NCBI GenBank assembly: GCA_965657945.1
Contig: CBFHPW010000016.1
Span: 1-58,842, forward strand
Length of the DNA: 58,842 nt
Direction: 5' to 3'
Source: CAJJDF01 sp965657945
GTDB taxonomy: Bacteria; Bacteroidota; Bacteroidia; Flavobacteriales_D; CAJJDF01
The translations under genes were made by a program, and so were the position numbers. Below the pieces are notes generated by a model, which was not told the DNA's origin, did no database searches, and saw only the letters and a list, made by a program, of their open reading frames with translations. Below are positions 33,723-42,538 of the stretch, piece after piece (position 1 is the first letter of the stretch; each line of letters opens with the position of its first letter).

Positions 33723-33754
33723 GGGATAGGCGTTAGGCCTATCCCTTTTAATTT
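33723..33754 (+). terminator. Hairpin attenuator between precursor and ligase genes
   Basis: A 9-bp perfect stem, GGGATAGGC and GCCTATCCC, with a 5-base loop GTTAG and then TTTTAATTT. It would stop part of the transcripts after the precursor, giving more peptide than enzyme, an arrangement common in RiPP operons. Confidence 0.75.
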
Positions 33755-33772
33755 AAGAAAAATTTTATTTAA

Positions 33773-34744
33773 ATGAGAAAACATGTAATTATCTTTTGTT
33801 GCGAAAATGACGAACATGCAATTAAAGTAAAGAGTTTATTTCCCAAAAACTTCGAACCTATTCTACTTGAGAGGGAAAAATACGGTACCCATTGGAATAT
33901 TTCATGCTTTACGGAAAACAATGAAATTAATGTTACAATAACAGAAAATAATAGAACAATCATCCTAAAAGAAATCTATTCTATATATCTACGAAGAGAT
34001 TTTACCATCGAGAGCCAAGATATTTCAGGTGATTACACAGAAGGAGAAAAAAAATATATTGCTACTCAGAGATCTATTCATGTAAATAGTTGTATTAAAT
34101 ATCTAGCCAAGGTAATACCTACTATAAATACTCCTGAATCAAATAATGCCTGTCTATCTAAGATTCTACAAATTGATGTTGCTCAAAAAGTTGGATTAAA
34201 AGTACCTAATAGCTTTTTTGGCGGTTCATTTGAAAAATGTAACATTAATATTGAAGAACAGCTTTGTATAAAGCCTTTAGAGGGTGTTCATTTAAAAGAA
34301 GGCCAAAAATCATTTGCTCATTACGCAGAAATATTAGAAGATAAAACCAACGAAGCTTTGAAAACATTAGAGTTCTGCCCTGCTATAATTCAAAATTATA
34401 TTCCCAAAGCATATGAGCTTAGAATTACTGTTGTCGGCAATAAAATATTTTCATGTAAAATAGAATCTCAAAAAAGCAAAATAGGAAACATTGATTGGAG
34501 ACATCACGATTGGGAGAACACTCCTCATTACAAGGTTGAAATTCCATTGGGAATTGAAAATAAAATTTTATCATTAATGGAAAAACTTGATTTGTCGTAT
34601 GGAGCAATAGATATGATTTTTGATGGTAAGGACTACTTTTTTCTCGAAATTAATTCAATGGGACAATGGCTTTGGATTGAGGATTTTACAGAAATGCCTA
34701 TATCGAAATCCATTGCTGAATTACTTTGTGACATTAAAAATTGA
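33773..34744 (+). CDS. ATP-grasp ligase of the RiPP-modifying (MvdC/MvdD-like) type
   Basis: 323-aa ATP-grasp enzyme. Visible elements are the N-terminal YLRRDF (72-77) found in graspetide ligases, the ATP-binding segment EEQLCIKPLEGVHLK with K167, IIQNYIPKAYELRITVVG (205-222) and the metal-binding pair GAIDMIFDG (D280) with LEINSMGQWLWIE (E292, N294). These match the RimK-like enzymes that form omega-ester or omega-amide rings in microviridin-type peptides. Its proximity to a Thr/Ser/Asp/Glu-tailed peptide supports that role. It starts downstream of an attenuator and is followed after 6 bases by the 201-aa gene. Confidence 0.85.
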   Translation: MRKHVIIFCCENDEHAIKVKSLFPKNFEPILLEREKYGTHWNISCFTENNEINVTITENNRTIILKEIYSIYLRRDFTIESQDISGDYTEGEKKYIATQRSIHVNSCIKYLAKVIPTINTPESNNACLSKILQIDVAQKVGLKVPNSFFGGSFEKCNINIEEQLCIKPLEGVHLKEGQKSFAHYAEILEDKTNEALKTLEFCPAIIQNYIPKAYELRITVVGNKIFSCKIESQKSKIGNIDWRHHDWENTPHYKVEIPLGIENKILSLMEKLDLSYGAIDMIFDGKDYFFLEINSMGQWLWIEDFTEMPISKSIAELLCDIKN

Positions 34745-34750
34745 AAATTA

Positions 34751-35356
34751 ATGAGCAGTATTGTATTGTATAAAAGGTATCACAAGGCATCAATCGAACA
34801 GAGTATCCAACAAATAGTGAAGGAGTCTGAATTAGGTAAAATAACACCATCCAAATGCCCTGCAATAAGACAAGCATATAATTTGGGTTGTTACATAAAT
34901 TCACCAAGGCAGTATGATTTTAATAATGGAATCTTTAAGATTAAGCGTTATAAAATAAATGATAAATATTTATTAGATCCCGGAGTTATTGGCGATCCAA
35001 GTTCAAAAAATTTATTTGCTAGAATTGATACGGGCTATTCCTTTCAAAATCTTGAGATTGATGTTCTAGCAACACCAATACTTGCACCATTAATAAATTT
35101 TGATTTTCAAATCCCACCAGTTGTATATCCCAAAGGGTACACAGGACCTATATTAGCCCCCATAAGTTCTCGTAAAAATATCACAATAGACGAATTCCAA
35201 CCAATTCTTCATTTAATTCCCCTATCGATAAACTATAGATTTGAAGTAATTAACTTAGAAATAAGTCATAGCAACTTTGAAGGTTTATTTTATGACAGCT
35301 TTATTAGATCAATGGAATTCGTAGATGAAATAAGTTGCATTGAATTTATGAAATAA
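34751..35356 (+). CDS. Unrecognised partner protein of the RiPP cassette
   Basis: 201-aa soluble protein with no signal peptide or membrane segment. It begins MSSIVLYKRYHKASIEQ, has a conserved-looking CPAIRQAYNLGCYINSPRQ (residues 36-54) and a proline-rich centre DFQIPPVVYPKGYTGPILAP. I recognise no family. Six bases separate it from the ligase gene, so the two are cotranscribed and probably coupled. A role in maturation, leader recognition or immunity is possible, but nothing in the sequence decides it. The 43 bases after it contain GCCCATAAC, resembling half of an attC-like site. Confidence 0.75.
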   Translation: MSSIVLYKRYHKASIEQSIQQIVKESELGKITPSKCPAIRQAYNLGCYINSPRQYDFNNGIFKIKRYKINDKYLLDPGVIGDPSSKNLFARIDTGYSFQNLEIDVLATPILAPLINFDFQIPPVVYPKGYTGPILAPISSRKNITIDEFQPILHLIPLSINYRFEVINLEISHSNFEGLFYDSFIRSMEFVDEISCIEFMK

Positions 35357-35399
35357 GAAAACCAGCCCATAACAGCTGACGTAATAATTAAGAAATAAT

Positions 35400-37385
35400 A
35401 TGGCATCAATCACAGACAAACCAATAGTAAATCTTGAACAAGACTCGTTAAATATTCAAAAATATGCTAACTCTCTTTCTAAATTTATAAGGAATAGTGA
35501 TACTCCAATAACTATAGGGCTTCAAGGTGAGTGGGGAACGGGTAAAACTTCCTTAATGTCTTTACTTCTTGAAAATTTTAATGAGGATGGAGAGAAAAGA
35601 GAAATTGCTACTTCCTGGGTTAATACCTGGGAGTATAGTTTATTTAAAGGAGCAAGCGAGACTACTCCGGCAGTACTAAGTGGAATGCTGGAAAAATTAA
35701 GAGATGAAAATAGCGACATCTGGACCATAAAAGATGTAGCGGCAGACAAAGTTAAAAAAGCTACAAAATTTTTAAGTGGCCTTGCCAACCAAGTTATAGC
35801 AAACGGGACGGGTATAAATGTCAAAGAAGCTGCAAGTGATTCCTTTACAGAAAAAAATGTAGCCCATATTGTAGAAGTAAAAAACCTCATTGCGTCCATC
35901 ATCAATGAATTGATTGAACATGGTGGAAACGAAATTAAAAAAGTAGTTTTTTTTGTTGATGATCTAGATAGAATTCCTCCTACAGATGCAGTTGAAGTTT
36001 TAGAGTCACTTAAAAATATTTTTGATATTCCTAAATGTGTTTTTATACTTGCCATAGATTACGATGTAGTTGTAAAAGGACTCGAAAGTAAATTTGGTCC
36101 AAAAACAAAAGAAAATGAAAGAGAATTTAGATCATTTTTTGATAAAATAATACAAGTACCTTTTAGTATGCCTGTTGGGGCTTATGACATTACAACTTTT
36201 TTAAAAACAAAATTAGACGATTTAGGTGTTGGAGTTAATCCGGACAGTATAAACCAAATAACAAAAATAGTCAGATACACAGTGGGTAATAACCCAAGGA
36301 GTCTAAAAAGATACTTAAACACTTTTAGTCTCATCAATCAAATTATGGATGATGATGAAGAGAATGAAAATGATAATGACAACATTATTTTACTTTTTGC
36401 TGTATTAGGAATCCAAGTTTCTTATCCCCAGATTTTTAGATTATTAACTCAGAATCCAGATTACTTAGGCTGGAGTGACAAATTTGGAAACAAAATAGGG
36501 GTTGATTTGAATAAAATTAAAGAAGATATTGAAAATGTTGGAGAAACTGAATTAACTGATGAAACTTGGGAACAAATTATTTGGGGGTTTTGCCAAAAAG
36601 ATCCTTTTTTGAAAGTAAAGTGTTTCAATATTTTAGAATTGTTTAATTTTTTAAGAGAATTGTTTTGTAAAAATGATTTAAAAGAAGAATGGAATGAGAA
36701 ATTAAAAGAGGATGACACTAAATATAATACTTTAAAAGAAAAATTATATGAAAGGTTAAGCTCAGTTTTAGAATTTGCCGCAATTACAAATGTTGATGAT
36801 GATATTGAAGTGAAATCAATAACAACTAAAGGTAATGTCATCTTCTTTGATGGTTTTGATGGGTGGATACAAGAAATGAGAAATGGTCAAGTAGAAAATA
36901 AACAACTTGGTCTTCGTGGACGCAAAGCAATTGAAATAAATAATAAAGTCGAAGAGTTTTTAAAGTATTGGGTTGATTACTTTGATGCTGAGGGCTTTGA
37001 TTTAATATTTACCCCAACTGCTGGATGCTCAGTTCAATATAATAAGAAAACTATAATAAGAATTGACCCACCAAAATCAGAAATAATTTATATCTCTATT
37101 CTTAGATCTTATAAAAGAGAATATAAAAGAGCTATAATTAATGGACTTGAATCTCAAAACATTCGTAGGTATGATCCAAATATAAAATCATATATAGTAC
37201 CTTGGGGGAAAGAATTTTTCCAAATATATGGTGATATTAATGAAATTATATCAAAAGAAAATGACATAAAAAATTTATTCAAAGAAGCTGTTGAAACTGT
37301 TATTGATGGTAAAGTATTAAAAGTTAATAAGGATAATCATCATATATTAGAAAATATATTTAATGGAACCTATAATGCTTCATAA
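35400..37385 (+). CDS. KAP-family P-loop NTPase
   Basis: 661-aa STAND-class NTPase of the KAP family. Walker A is GEWGTGKT at residues 43-50 and Walker B is VVFFVDDLDR at 182-191, followed by the sensor-like NPRSLKRYLNTF near 304-315. Many KAP proteins carry membrane helices between Walker A and B; none is seen here, so this is a soluble form. The C-terminal 250 residues match nothing I know. KAP NTPases are frequent in defence and mobile loci (for example as PifA-type exclusion proteins); the role here is unknown. Confidence 0.88.
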   Translation: MASITDKPIVNLEQDSLNIQKYANSLSKFIRNSDTPITIGLQGEWGTGKTSLMSLLLENFNEDGEKREIATSWVNTWEYSLFKGASETTPAVLSGMLEKLRDENSDIWTIKDVAADKVKKATKFLSGLANQVIANGTGINVKEAASDSFTEKNVAHIVEVKNLIASIINELIEHGGNEIKKVVFFVDDLDRIPPTDAVEVLESLKNIFDIPKCVFILAIDYDVVVKGLESKFGPKTKENEREFRSFFDKIIQVPFSMPVGAYDITTFLKTKLDDLGVGVNPDSINQITKIVRYTVGNNPRSLKRYLNTFSLINQIMDDDEENENDNDNIILLFAVLGIQVSYPQIFRLLTQNPDYLGWSDKFGNKIGVDLNKIKEDIENVGETELTDETWEQIIWGFCQKDPFLKVKCFNILELFNFLRELFCKNDLKEEWNEKLKEDDTKYNTLKEKLYERLSSVLEFAAITNVDDDIEVKSITTKGNVIFFDGFDGWIQEMRNGQVENKQLGLRGRKAIEINNKVEEFLKYWVDYFDAEGFDLIFTPTAGCSVQYNKKTIIRIDPPKSEIIYISILRSYKREYKRAIINGLESQNIRRYDPNIKSYIVPWGKEFFQIYGDINEIISKENDIKNLFKEAVETVIDGKVLKVNKDNHHILENIFNGTYNAS

Positions 37386-37427
37386 GCGATTATAGCTAGG
37401 CATTAATATCATGGAACTTCGTTGAAA

Positions 37428-37505
37428 ATGAGCTCGGTTTATAAAAAAACTTTTGACTCTTATGAAGAGCTTTATGAGGCTATCCCACCTGAGTTAATAA
37501 ATTAG
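37428..37505 (+). other. 25-codon ORF, possible gene remnant
   Basis: ATG at 37428 opens MSSVYKKTFDSYEELYEAIPPELIN and stops. The composition is protein-like (an amphipathic DSYEELYEAIPPELI helix) but it is very short. It may be the start of a lost gene between the KAP and HNH genes. The remaining bases of this 250-base gap hold the 39-codon ORF described next. Confidence 0.25.
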
Positions 37506-37524
37506 TTTCATTTCAATTAAAATT

Positions 37525-37644
37525 ATGAAACATTTAATAAAAAGAAAAGACTTTGGATATGCTGTAACAGCCGGTTGGTATTGCGAAGTGAGTATTAATA
37601 GATCGACTCAACGATCTTTAAAAGTACCGTATTGCTATGGCTAA
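37525..37644 (+). CDS. Small ORF of 39 aa coupled to the HNH gene
   Basis: Encodes MKHLIKRKDFGYAVTAGWYC and a short C-terminal tail ending PYCYG. Its stop overlaps the HNH gene start by 8 bases (ATGGCTAA), an arrangement that usually reflects translational coupling. No family is recognised; it could be a real leader peptide or the truncated end of another gene. Confidence 0.4.
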   Translation: MKHLIKRKDFGYAVTAGWYCEVSINRSTQRSLKVPYCYG

Positions 37645-38971
37645 ATATAAAAATATATATGGAGAGATTTATACCTTTACTAAACAAGGAATAGATAAGA
37701 TCCTAATGGAAGGTAACTTTGAATTCAATAGAGTTGGTGGTGAACCAGATGATATAGAGTATATAAATCCAAGCGGTGGCCCTTTTATTAAAAAAGGTCA
37801 AATGCTATCTCATATTATTCATGATATTGATTTTAATGTAATAGTAGAAACAATTGAAAGAGTAGATAATGGATATATTATTAATATCAGAGAAAATGAC
37901 GTAAACCCAGATGATTTTTCATATTTGGAAGATGGGAATTACATTGGAAGCTTAACAATGCCAAAAGAGAAATCAGATCATTGGAAACAGAAAAATGAAA
38001 AGCCAAGATCATATTTAATCAAAAGAAGTAACTCATTTAGAGATTTAAAAAAGAATAATTCGCAGAAAAAAGGGTATTTCGAGATTACTATTAGTAAGCA
38101 TAAAAGAAATCCACCTTCCCATAAATTAAAAATGAATGATATTATTTATGTAGCAGAAACAGGCGGAGGTATTTACGCAAAAGGTGAGGTAATTAAAAGT
38201 GGTAAGGTTGAAACAATCACGTCAGTAGAGAAATTGCTGGAATTTTCAAAAAGCTTCAATGATGATCAATACTGGCTATCAAAAATCCGTGAATTCAGTC
38301 GGAAATTGTCTTCGGATAAGAATTATAAACTGAGGCTTCATGAATACTTTATAAATCAAAAAATTTTGGACAGGACTATTCCTTACAACGGCCAGTTGGA
38401 AAAATACGATGCCTCTATTAATCGTGGCATGGCAGGTATTTTTTTAAAATTGAGAAAGGAGGACGTTGAATATTTGAAAGAACCCGATTACAGTTTGAAA
38501 AGTATAACTGCGTTGAGCCCAGAAATTCCTGGAAATCTAAGGCTAAAATTATATTCTCTTTTTAATAAAAAATATAGCATAAGTCATTTAATTGATATTG
38601 ACCATTTTGTTCCAAAAAGCCTTGGTGGCCCTGGTAATATCGTTGAAAATTTAGTGCCTATTGGATTTAGTTTGAACCGATATAAAAATGATTCTATACC
38701 AAGATGTTTATTCGAAATTGCCTCCAGTGATGCTTTTAAGTCAAACTTCACCGATATTCAAAAAGAGATTTTGAAAATATCCAAACTTGAAGATCAATTT
38801 ATAAGAACAAACAACTACCCTGGAGCAAAAGATATAGCAAGGAAAATCACTAGTATCGTGAATGACTGGCAAGACATAAATCAAATTAAAAGTTTTTACT
38901 TAACAGTCAATGAAAAATTTAACCCCAGCTATGGCAAAATTATAAGAGAAATGAATATTGCCTTATATTAA
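37637..38971 (+). CDS. HNH nuclease with a PUA/EVE-like domain (putative modification-dependent restriction enzyme)
   Basis: 444-aa protein. The C-terminal third has a HNH core: IDIDHFVPKSLGGPGN (D322, H323, N334), then ENL (337-339) and SLNRYK (N347). The zinc-knuckle cysteines of some HNH enzymes are absent. Residues about 142-205, GYFEITISKHKR to DIIYVAETGGGIYAKGEVI, look like a PUA-fold EVE or ASCH domain, which in other enzymes reads modified bases. The N-terminal 140 residues are unrecognised. EVE-HNH restriction enzymes that cut 5-hydroxymethylcytosine DNA are known, so a type IV-like defence role is plausible. The domain call for the middle part is inference. Confidence 0.75.
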   Translation: MAKYKNIYGEIYTFTKQGIDKILMEGNFEFNRVGGEPDDIEYINPSGGPFIKKGQMLSHIIHDIDFNVIVETIERVDNGYIINIRENDVNPDDFSYLEDGNYIGSLTMPKEKSDHWKQKNEKPRSYLIKRSNSFRDLKKNNSQKKGYFEITISKHKRNPPSHKLKMNDIIYVAETGGGIYAKGEVIKSGKVETITSVEKLLEFSKSFNDDQYWLSKIREFSRKLSSDKNYKLRLHEYFINQKILDRTIPYNGQLEKYDASINRGMAGIFLKLRKEDVEYLKEPDYSLKSITALSPEIPGNLRLKLYSLFNKKYSISHLIDIDHFVPKSLGGPGNIVENLVPIGFSLNRYKNDSIPRCLFEIASSDAFKSNFTDIQKEILKISKLEDQFIRTNNYPGAKDIARKITSIVNDWQDINQIKSFYLTVNEKFNPSYGKIIREMNIALY

Positions 38972-39018
38972 ATAAATATAAATCTTGAAACTAAAAACCT
39001 TAAATAAGATTGAATTTA

Positions 39019-39049
39019 AAGGACTATAAATTCATGTTTTACAGTCCTT
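39019..39049. terminator. Hairpin between convergent genes
   Basis: AAGGACT (39019-39025) and AGTCCTT (39043-39049) form a 7-bp stem in the 115-base gap between the HNH gene (plus) and an unknown gene (minus), with A/T-rich flanks on both sides. Probably a bidirectional terminator. Confidence 0.55.
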
Positions 39050-39086
39050 ATTTTAAATTACTGAGGTATTCAGCTATAGTAAATTT

Positions 39087-39473
39087 TTAATCGTCTTCAC
39101 TTTCAAATAGATAGTCAAATGTTAAATCATTATTCAATCTAAAATCTAACCAATCACTTTCACCAGAATATGAATCTATCAAGTTTATATCAAGTTGAAT
39201 TTCATCAAAAACTTCAATAATTGTTTTTTGAACAGATTCATTAAAGTTGGTGAAGTCACCACCTAAATGAAACTTTGGCATATCAGATAACATGTCAACT
39301 ATGAAACTATAATCTGAGGAGTCATCAGTTGAAAATTCGATATCATTACTCGATAAGAAGTAGAGCATATCACCCGAAATCTCATACGGAATGTTCTTTG
39401 AACTTAATAAATCTTGTGATTCAGAATTAAGTTTTACAGATGTATTACAATTAATTATTAAATTTACACTCAT
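39087..39473 (-). CDS. Unrecognised small acidic protein
   Basis: About 128 aa from the ATG at 39473 (MSVNLIINC); the frame is open 15 codons further upstream, but that stretch is basic and hydrophobic and unlike the rest. The protein is very acidic (runs such as STDDSSDYS and a C-terminus LFESEDD) with no membrane segment. Acidic small proteins are frequent among immunity proteins and phage mimics, but nothing here identifies a family. It is 51 bases after the DUF2130 gene on the same strand. Confidence 0.6.
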   Translation of the reverse strand: MSVNLIINCNTSVKLNSESQDLLSSKNIPYEISGDMLYFLSSNDIEFSTDDSSDYSFIVDMLSDMPKFHLGGDFTNFNESVQKTIIEVFDEIQLDINLIDSYSGESDWLDFRLNNDLTFDYLFESEDD

Positions 39474-39524
39474 ATTTTTTTTTAATGAAAATAAATATTT
39501 TATTCTGATAAATACCAAAAATAT

Positions 39525-40799
39525 CTATTTTTTCTTTATCTCGTCAAATTTCGATTTCATAGTAGGATTTCCAAATGTTAGTTTTTTAATTGTTAATCCA
39601 TCTGCCTTTTGGTTCGCAAGCCTCCATTGATTTCCTGAAATGGTTAGTTCTTGTTTTACTTTTTGCATTCTATTTATTGATTTATCAATTTCTTCAATTG
39701 CTTTTTCAAAGTGAGTTTGAGCAGAAACATAATTTTTTGCAAATCCTTCTCTAAATTGAGTTATTTTATCTTCGAATTTACTAACATCAATACTTTGGTT
39801 TCTCATTAAACTAAGTTGTTGTTTGTATTTCAAAGAACCCATAGCTCCATTTCTAAGTAAAGTAATTATAGGGATAAAGAACTGTGGCCTGATCACGTAC
39901 ATTTTTTCATATCTATGCGATACATCTACTATTCCTTTATTGTAATATTCATTATCTGATTCCAATAATGAGACTAAAACTGCATATTCACATTTCTTTG
40001 CAATTCTATCCTTATCAAGTTTCGCAAAAAAGTCTTCGTTTCTTTTTTTATTTGCTGTTGCTTCATTTTCGTTTTTCATTTCAAACATGATCGAAACAAT
40101 TTCATTTTCATTTGTCTCGTCCATTTCTCTAAATATAAAATCCCCTTTAGTTCCTGAACTAGCATCGTTATCTTTCTCAAAGTATGAGTTTTGAAATGCA
40201 GTAGAACGGAGACTATTGAATTCCATTTCACAATGTTGTTCTAAACTCTCTCCCATCATTTTCGTAGAAAGTTTTAATTTCATGTCCTTAACCCGAGCTA
40301 TCTCCTCGTCTTTATACTTTATTATCGAATCTTTGTTTTGTAGCTCAACAGAATACTTTTGCTCTAGCGAACTCTTCAAGTTTTCTTTTTCAAGTTCTTT
40401 TGTCTTAAGTTCATTTTGAAAAGTGTCTCGTTGCTTTTCAATCTCCTTTGTCGCATCCGAAATAGCCAGACTTTTGGCTGTTTCAAAATTGTCGATTTTT
40501 GATTTCAACTCAATTAAGTAAGCATCTTTTTCAGCAAGTTTCTCCAATAATTCCGTTTTACTCTGTGCCTTCAAAACTGACAGCTCATTTTCTTTGACCG
40601 ATAACTCTTTTTGAAATTTTGATTTCTCATGAGCTAATGCCAACTGTAAATCTGATTCTTTTTGCTTTTTAATTGAAGCTAATTGAGTCTCCAAATCTGT
40701 TTGAAACTGATCGTTTCTAACTTGCTTCAAAATGTCAGCATATCCTGTCTTATCTATTTCAAACAACTCCTCACAATGAGGACAAATTACTTTTTTCAT
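39525..40799 (-). CDS. DUF2130-family coiled-coil protein
   Basis: 424-aa protein. It opens with a zinc-ribbon-like MKKVICPHCEELFEI, then a long coiled coil (about residues 35-190, Glu/Lys/Leu-rich), and ends with the DUF2130 domain, seen in GTKGDFIFREMDETNENEIVS and YAVLVSLLESDNEYYNKGIVD. DUF2130 has a nuclease-like fold in predictions (aspartate and glutamate in a PD-(D/E)xK-like order) but its activity is not established. The gene carries a repeated leader sequence immediately upstream. Confidence 0.87.
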   Translation of the reverse strand: MKKVICPHCEELFEIDKTGYADILKQVRNDQFQTDLETQLASIKKQKESDLQLALAHEKSKFQKELSVKENELSVLKAQSKTELLEKLAEKDAYLIELKSKIDNFETAKSLAISDATKEIEKQRDTFQNELKTKELEKENLKSSLEQKYSVELQNKDSIIKYKDEEIARVKDMKLKLSTKMMGESLEQHCEMEFNSLRSTAFQNSYFEKDNDASSGTKGDFIFREMDETNENEIVSIMFEMKNENEATANKKRNEDFFAKLDKDRIAKKCEYAVLVSLLESDNEYYNKGIVDVSHRYEKMYVIRPQFFIPIITLLRNGAMGSLKYKQQLSLMRNQSIDVSKFEDKITQFREGFAKNYVSAQTHFEKAIEEIDKSINRMQKVKQELTISGNQWRLANQKADGLTIKKLTFGNPTMKSKFDEIKKK

Positions 40800-40834
40800 A
40801 TGTAACTAACTTTTTTATTTAACTTCTCAGGTAA
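40800..40834. repeat. Duplicated 35-base leader, copy 1 (before DUF2130)
   Basis: The 35 bases immediately upstream of the DUF2130 ATG (minus strand) recur at 42539-42573 with 32 of 35 identical and no gap. On the plus strand both begin ATGTAACTAACTTTT. The rest of 40835-41098 is AT-rich and shows no gene or clear promoter. Confidence 0.75.
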
Positions 40835-41098
40835 CCAAGATCACAAGTTGATTTGAATAAGTCGAACAATTGAATCTTAAAATATTTATCTATTCAATCC
40901 TTTTAAGGCTATTTAAACAACAGATAAACTTGGTGGACCTTTAAAAACTCAATGAAAAAACTATTTTGCTAAAAATCTCTAACAACTGTTTTCTTTTTTA
41001 TTGAAAATATGTGTTTCTTATTTTGATATCTCCTAACCTTTGTTTAACTCTCATCTCATTTTTATATTCAAGATACACTTAAAATCAAACAATATACA

Positions 41099-41356
41099 TT
41101 ATTCAAAATAAGTATATACTTTTTCTGGATGATTGAGCACTAAAAATATAATATACGGGGTATCCCATATTTGACATTTCTCATTCTCAACTAAATAGTC
41201 AAGAAGACAGCCCAAACTTTTTTCCTCATCATAGAGTTCTTCCAATTCATAACTGATCTCATTTATATCATTATTCTCTCGGAATCCCTTCAAAATCAGT
41301 TCAAAATTGTTCGAATAAATTTCATTTACTCTTTGATGTGTTTCTTCAATATTCAT
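41099..41356 (-). CDS. Unrecognised 85-aa protein
   Basis: Small, strongly acidic, helical-looking protein (MNIEETHQRVNEIYSNNFEL, then EISYELEELYDEEKSLGCLL) with no signal or membrane segment. No family recognised. It follows the 199-aa gene by 40 bases on the same strand and may share its transcript. Small acidic proteins in such runs are often immunity proteins, but this is only context. Confidence 0.55.
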   Translation of the reverse strand: MNIEETHQRVNEIYSNNFELILKGFRENNDINEISYELEELYDEEKSLGCLLDYLVENEKCQIWDTPYIIFLVLNHPEKVYTYFE

Positions 41357-41396
41357 ATTTTTTTATTATTAATGTAATTATTTTTTTAAGAATCGA

Positions 41397-41996
41397 TTAA
41401 GTCAAATTGAAGACCCAAGACTCTTCATTATCTCCTTCATAGTTAACTTGTTCATTATTTGAATTAAACCACTTTAAAAATCTATTTTGATTCGAGTTTA
41501 AATAATCATGGGTTAAGAAAGTGATAAAATTATCAACGTATATATTCTGAAAAATGAAACTACCGTCTTCTTCTAAATCAGAAGAATAAGATGAGTAAGT
41601 TTTAACATCCAATTTTTCTTGTTTTTCTTCTTGAAGGATATCTCTCAATTTTCTGTTTGCTTCGGGGAAATCATCGCTCCATGGATTAAATTTATCTACA
41701 ATAATATCTAAGTTGGTGCCATCTATTAAATCAACCGATAAGTTGAATGTTTTAAGAACAGTTTTGTTTTCATCATAAAAAAAATCGACTGGTCCAAATA
41801 GATCACTTGATATAGGTTCAGTTAATAAACTTAGTCCTGTTACAAATTTCATCATACTTATTCTATTTTTAAATTGTGGAACTTTTATTCTATTCAACAA
41901 CCATCTTGTAATCAAATCTCTGTCAATTTTCATTATATCTGAGTTCAGTATGTTTCCTCTGGAATCACGAGTTTTTCTATAAATTTCTGCGGTCAT
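41397..41996 (-). CDS. Unrecognised 199-aa protein
   Basis: Soluble acidic protein beginning MTAEIYRKTRDSRGNILNSD; a central region LLTEPISSDLFGPVDFFYDE and a C-terminus ending NEESWVFNLT. No membrane segment, signal or known motif. It is the first gene of a possible pair with the 85-aa gene downstream and lies 55 bases after the zinc-ribbon membrane protein. Confidence 0.6.
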   Translation of the reverse strand: MTAEIYRKTRDSRGNILNSDIMKIDRDLITRWLLNRIKVPQFKNRISMMKFVTGLSLLTEPISSDLFGPVDFFYDENKTVLKTFNLSVDLIDGTNLDIIVDKFNPWSDDFPEANRKLRDILQEEKQEKLDVKTYSSYSSDLEEDGSFIFQNIYVDNFITFLTHDYLNSNQNRFLKWFNSNNEQVNYEGDNEESWVFNLT

Positions 41997-42051
41997 ATTA
42001 TTCTTAATGAGTGTAAAAAAAACTTTTAATTACTTCATTATACTATTTATT

Positions 42052-42492
42052 TTATAACCTTTCCTTTTCTGATGAAGTTTCGGTTTTTTTTGTTTCCCAC
42101 ACATAATCACAAAATTTACACTTATGTGTGAGCTTATAATACCATGTAGTATAAGTTTTTTTATAATGATTGGTTGTTGAGATGTTATTCTCAGTGGTTG
42201 TTTCAGAAACATTACTTATTCGATCATTGTAATCCAATAAATTTTTTTTCAAAATTTCATCAGCTGACCAGCAATTACATTTAGGACATCGTTTCATCCA
42301 TTCCCTTAACCAATAATAGGGATAAAAAAATGGGAAGCCTAAACAAAAAATAATCCAATTGTAATCGTCAATAATGTCACTTTGATAAATTAAAAAAACA
42401 AGTATTATTGAAATAAGAGTGGGTAAAATAATTTTATAAAAAACGGATCTTTGTTTTCCTATTGATTTGTTTGTTGGTTCATTATTCTTCAT
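42052..42492 (-). CDS. Small membrane protein with a zinc-ribbon-like motif
   Basis: 146-aa protein with two hydrophobic segments at about residues 20-36 and 45-61 (IILPTLISIILVFLIY; WIIFCLGFPFFYPYYWL), then a cytoplasmic part with CPKC (about 70-73) and CKFC (about 123-126), a likely zinc-binding pair. Function unknown. Its start codon is preceded after 46 bases by a second copy of the DUF2130 leader repeat. Confidence 0.7.
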   Translation of the reverse strand: MKNNEPTNKSIGKQRSVFYKIILPTLISIILVFLIYQSDIIDDYNWIIFCLGFPFFYPYYWLREWMKRCPKCNCWSADEILKKNLLDYNDRISNVSETTTENNISTTNHYKKTYTTWYYKLTHKCKFCDYVWETKKTETSSEKERL

Positions 42493-42538
42493 TTGAAAAA
42501 AGTTTACTTTCTAAAATAATTCTTCGGCTGATTTTTTC

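Noticed and set aside
35522..36055. 177-codon minus-strand frame inside the KAP gene
   Set aside because: It is antisense to the Walker A-Walker B region of a clear NTPase and has shadow-like composition.
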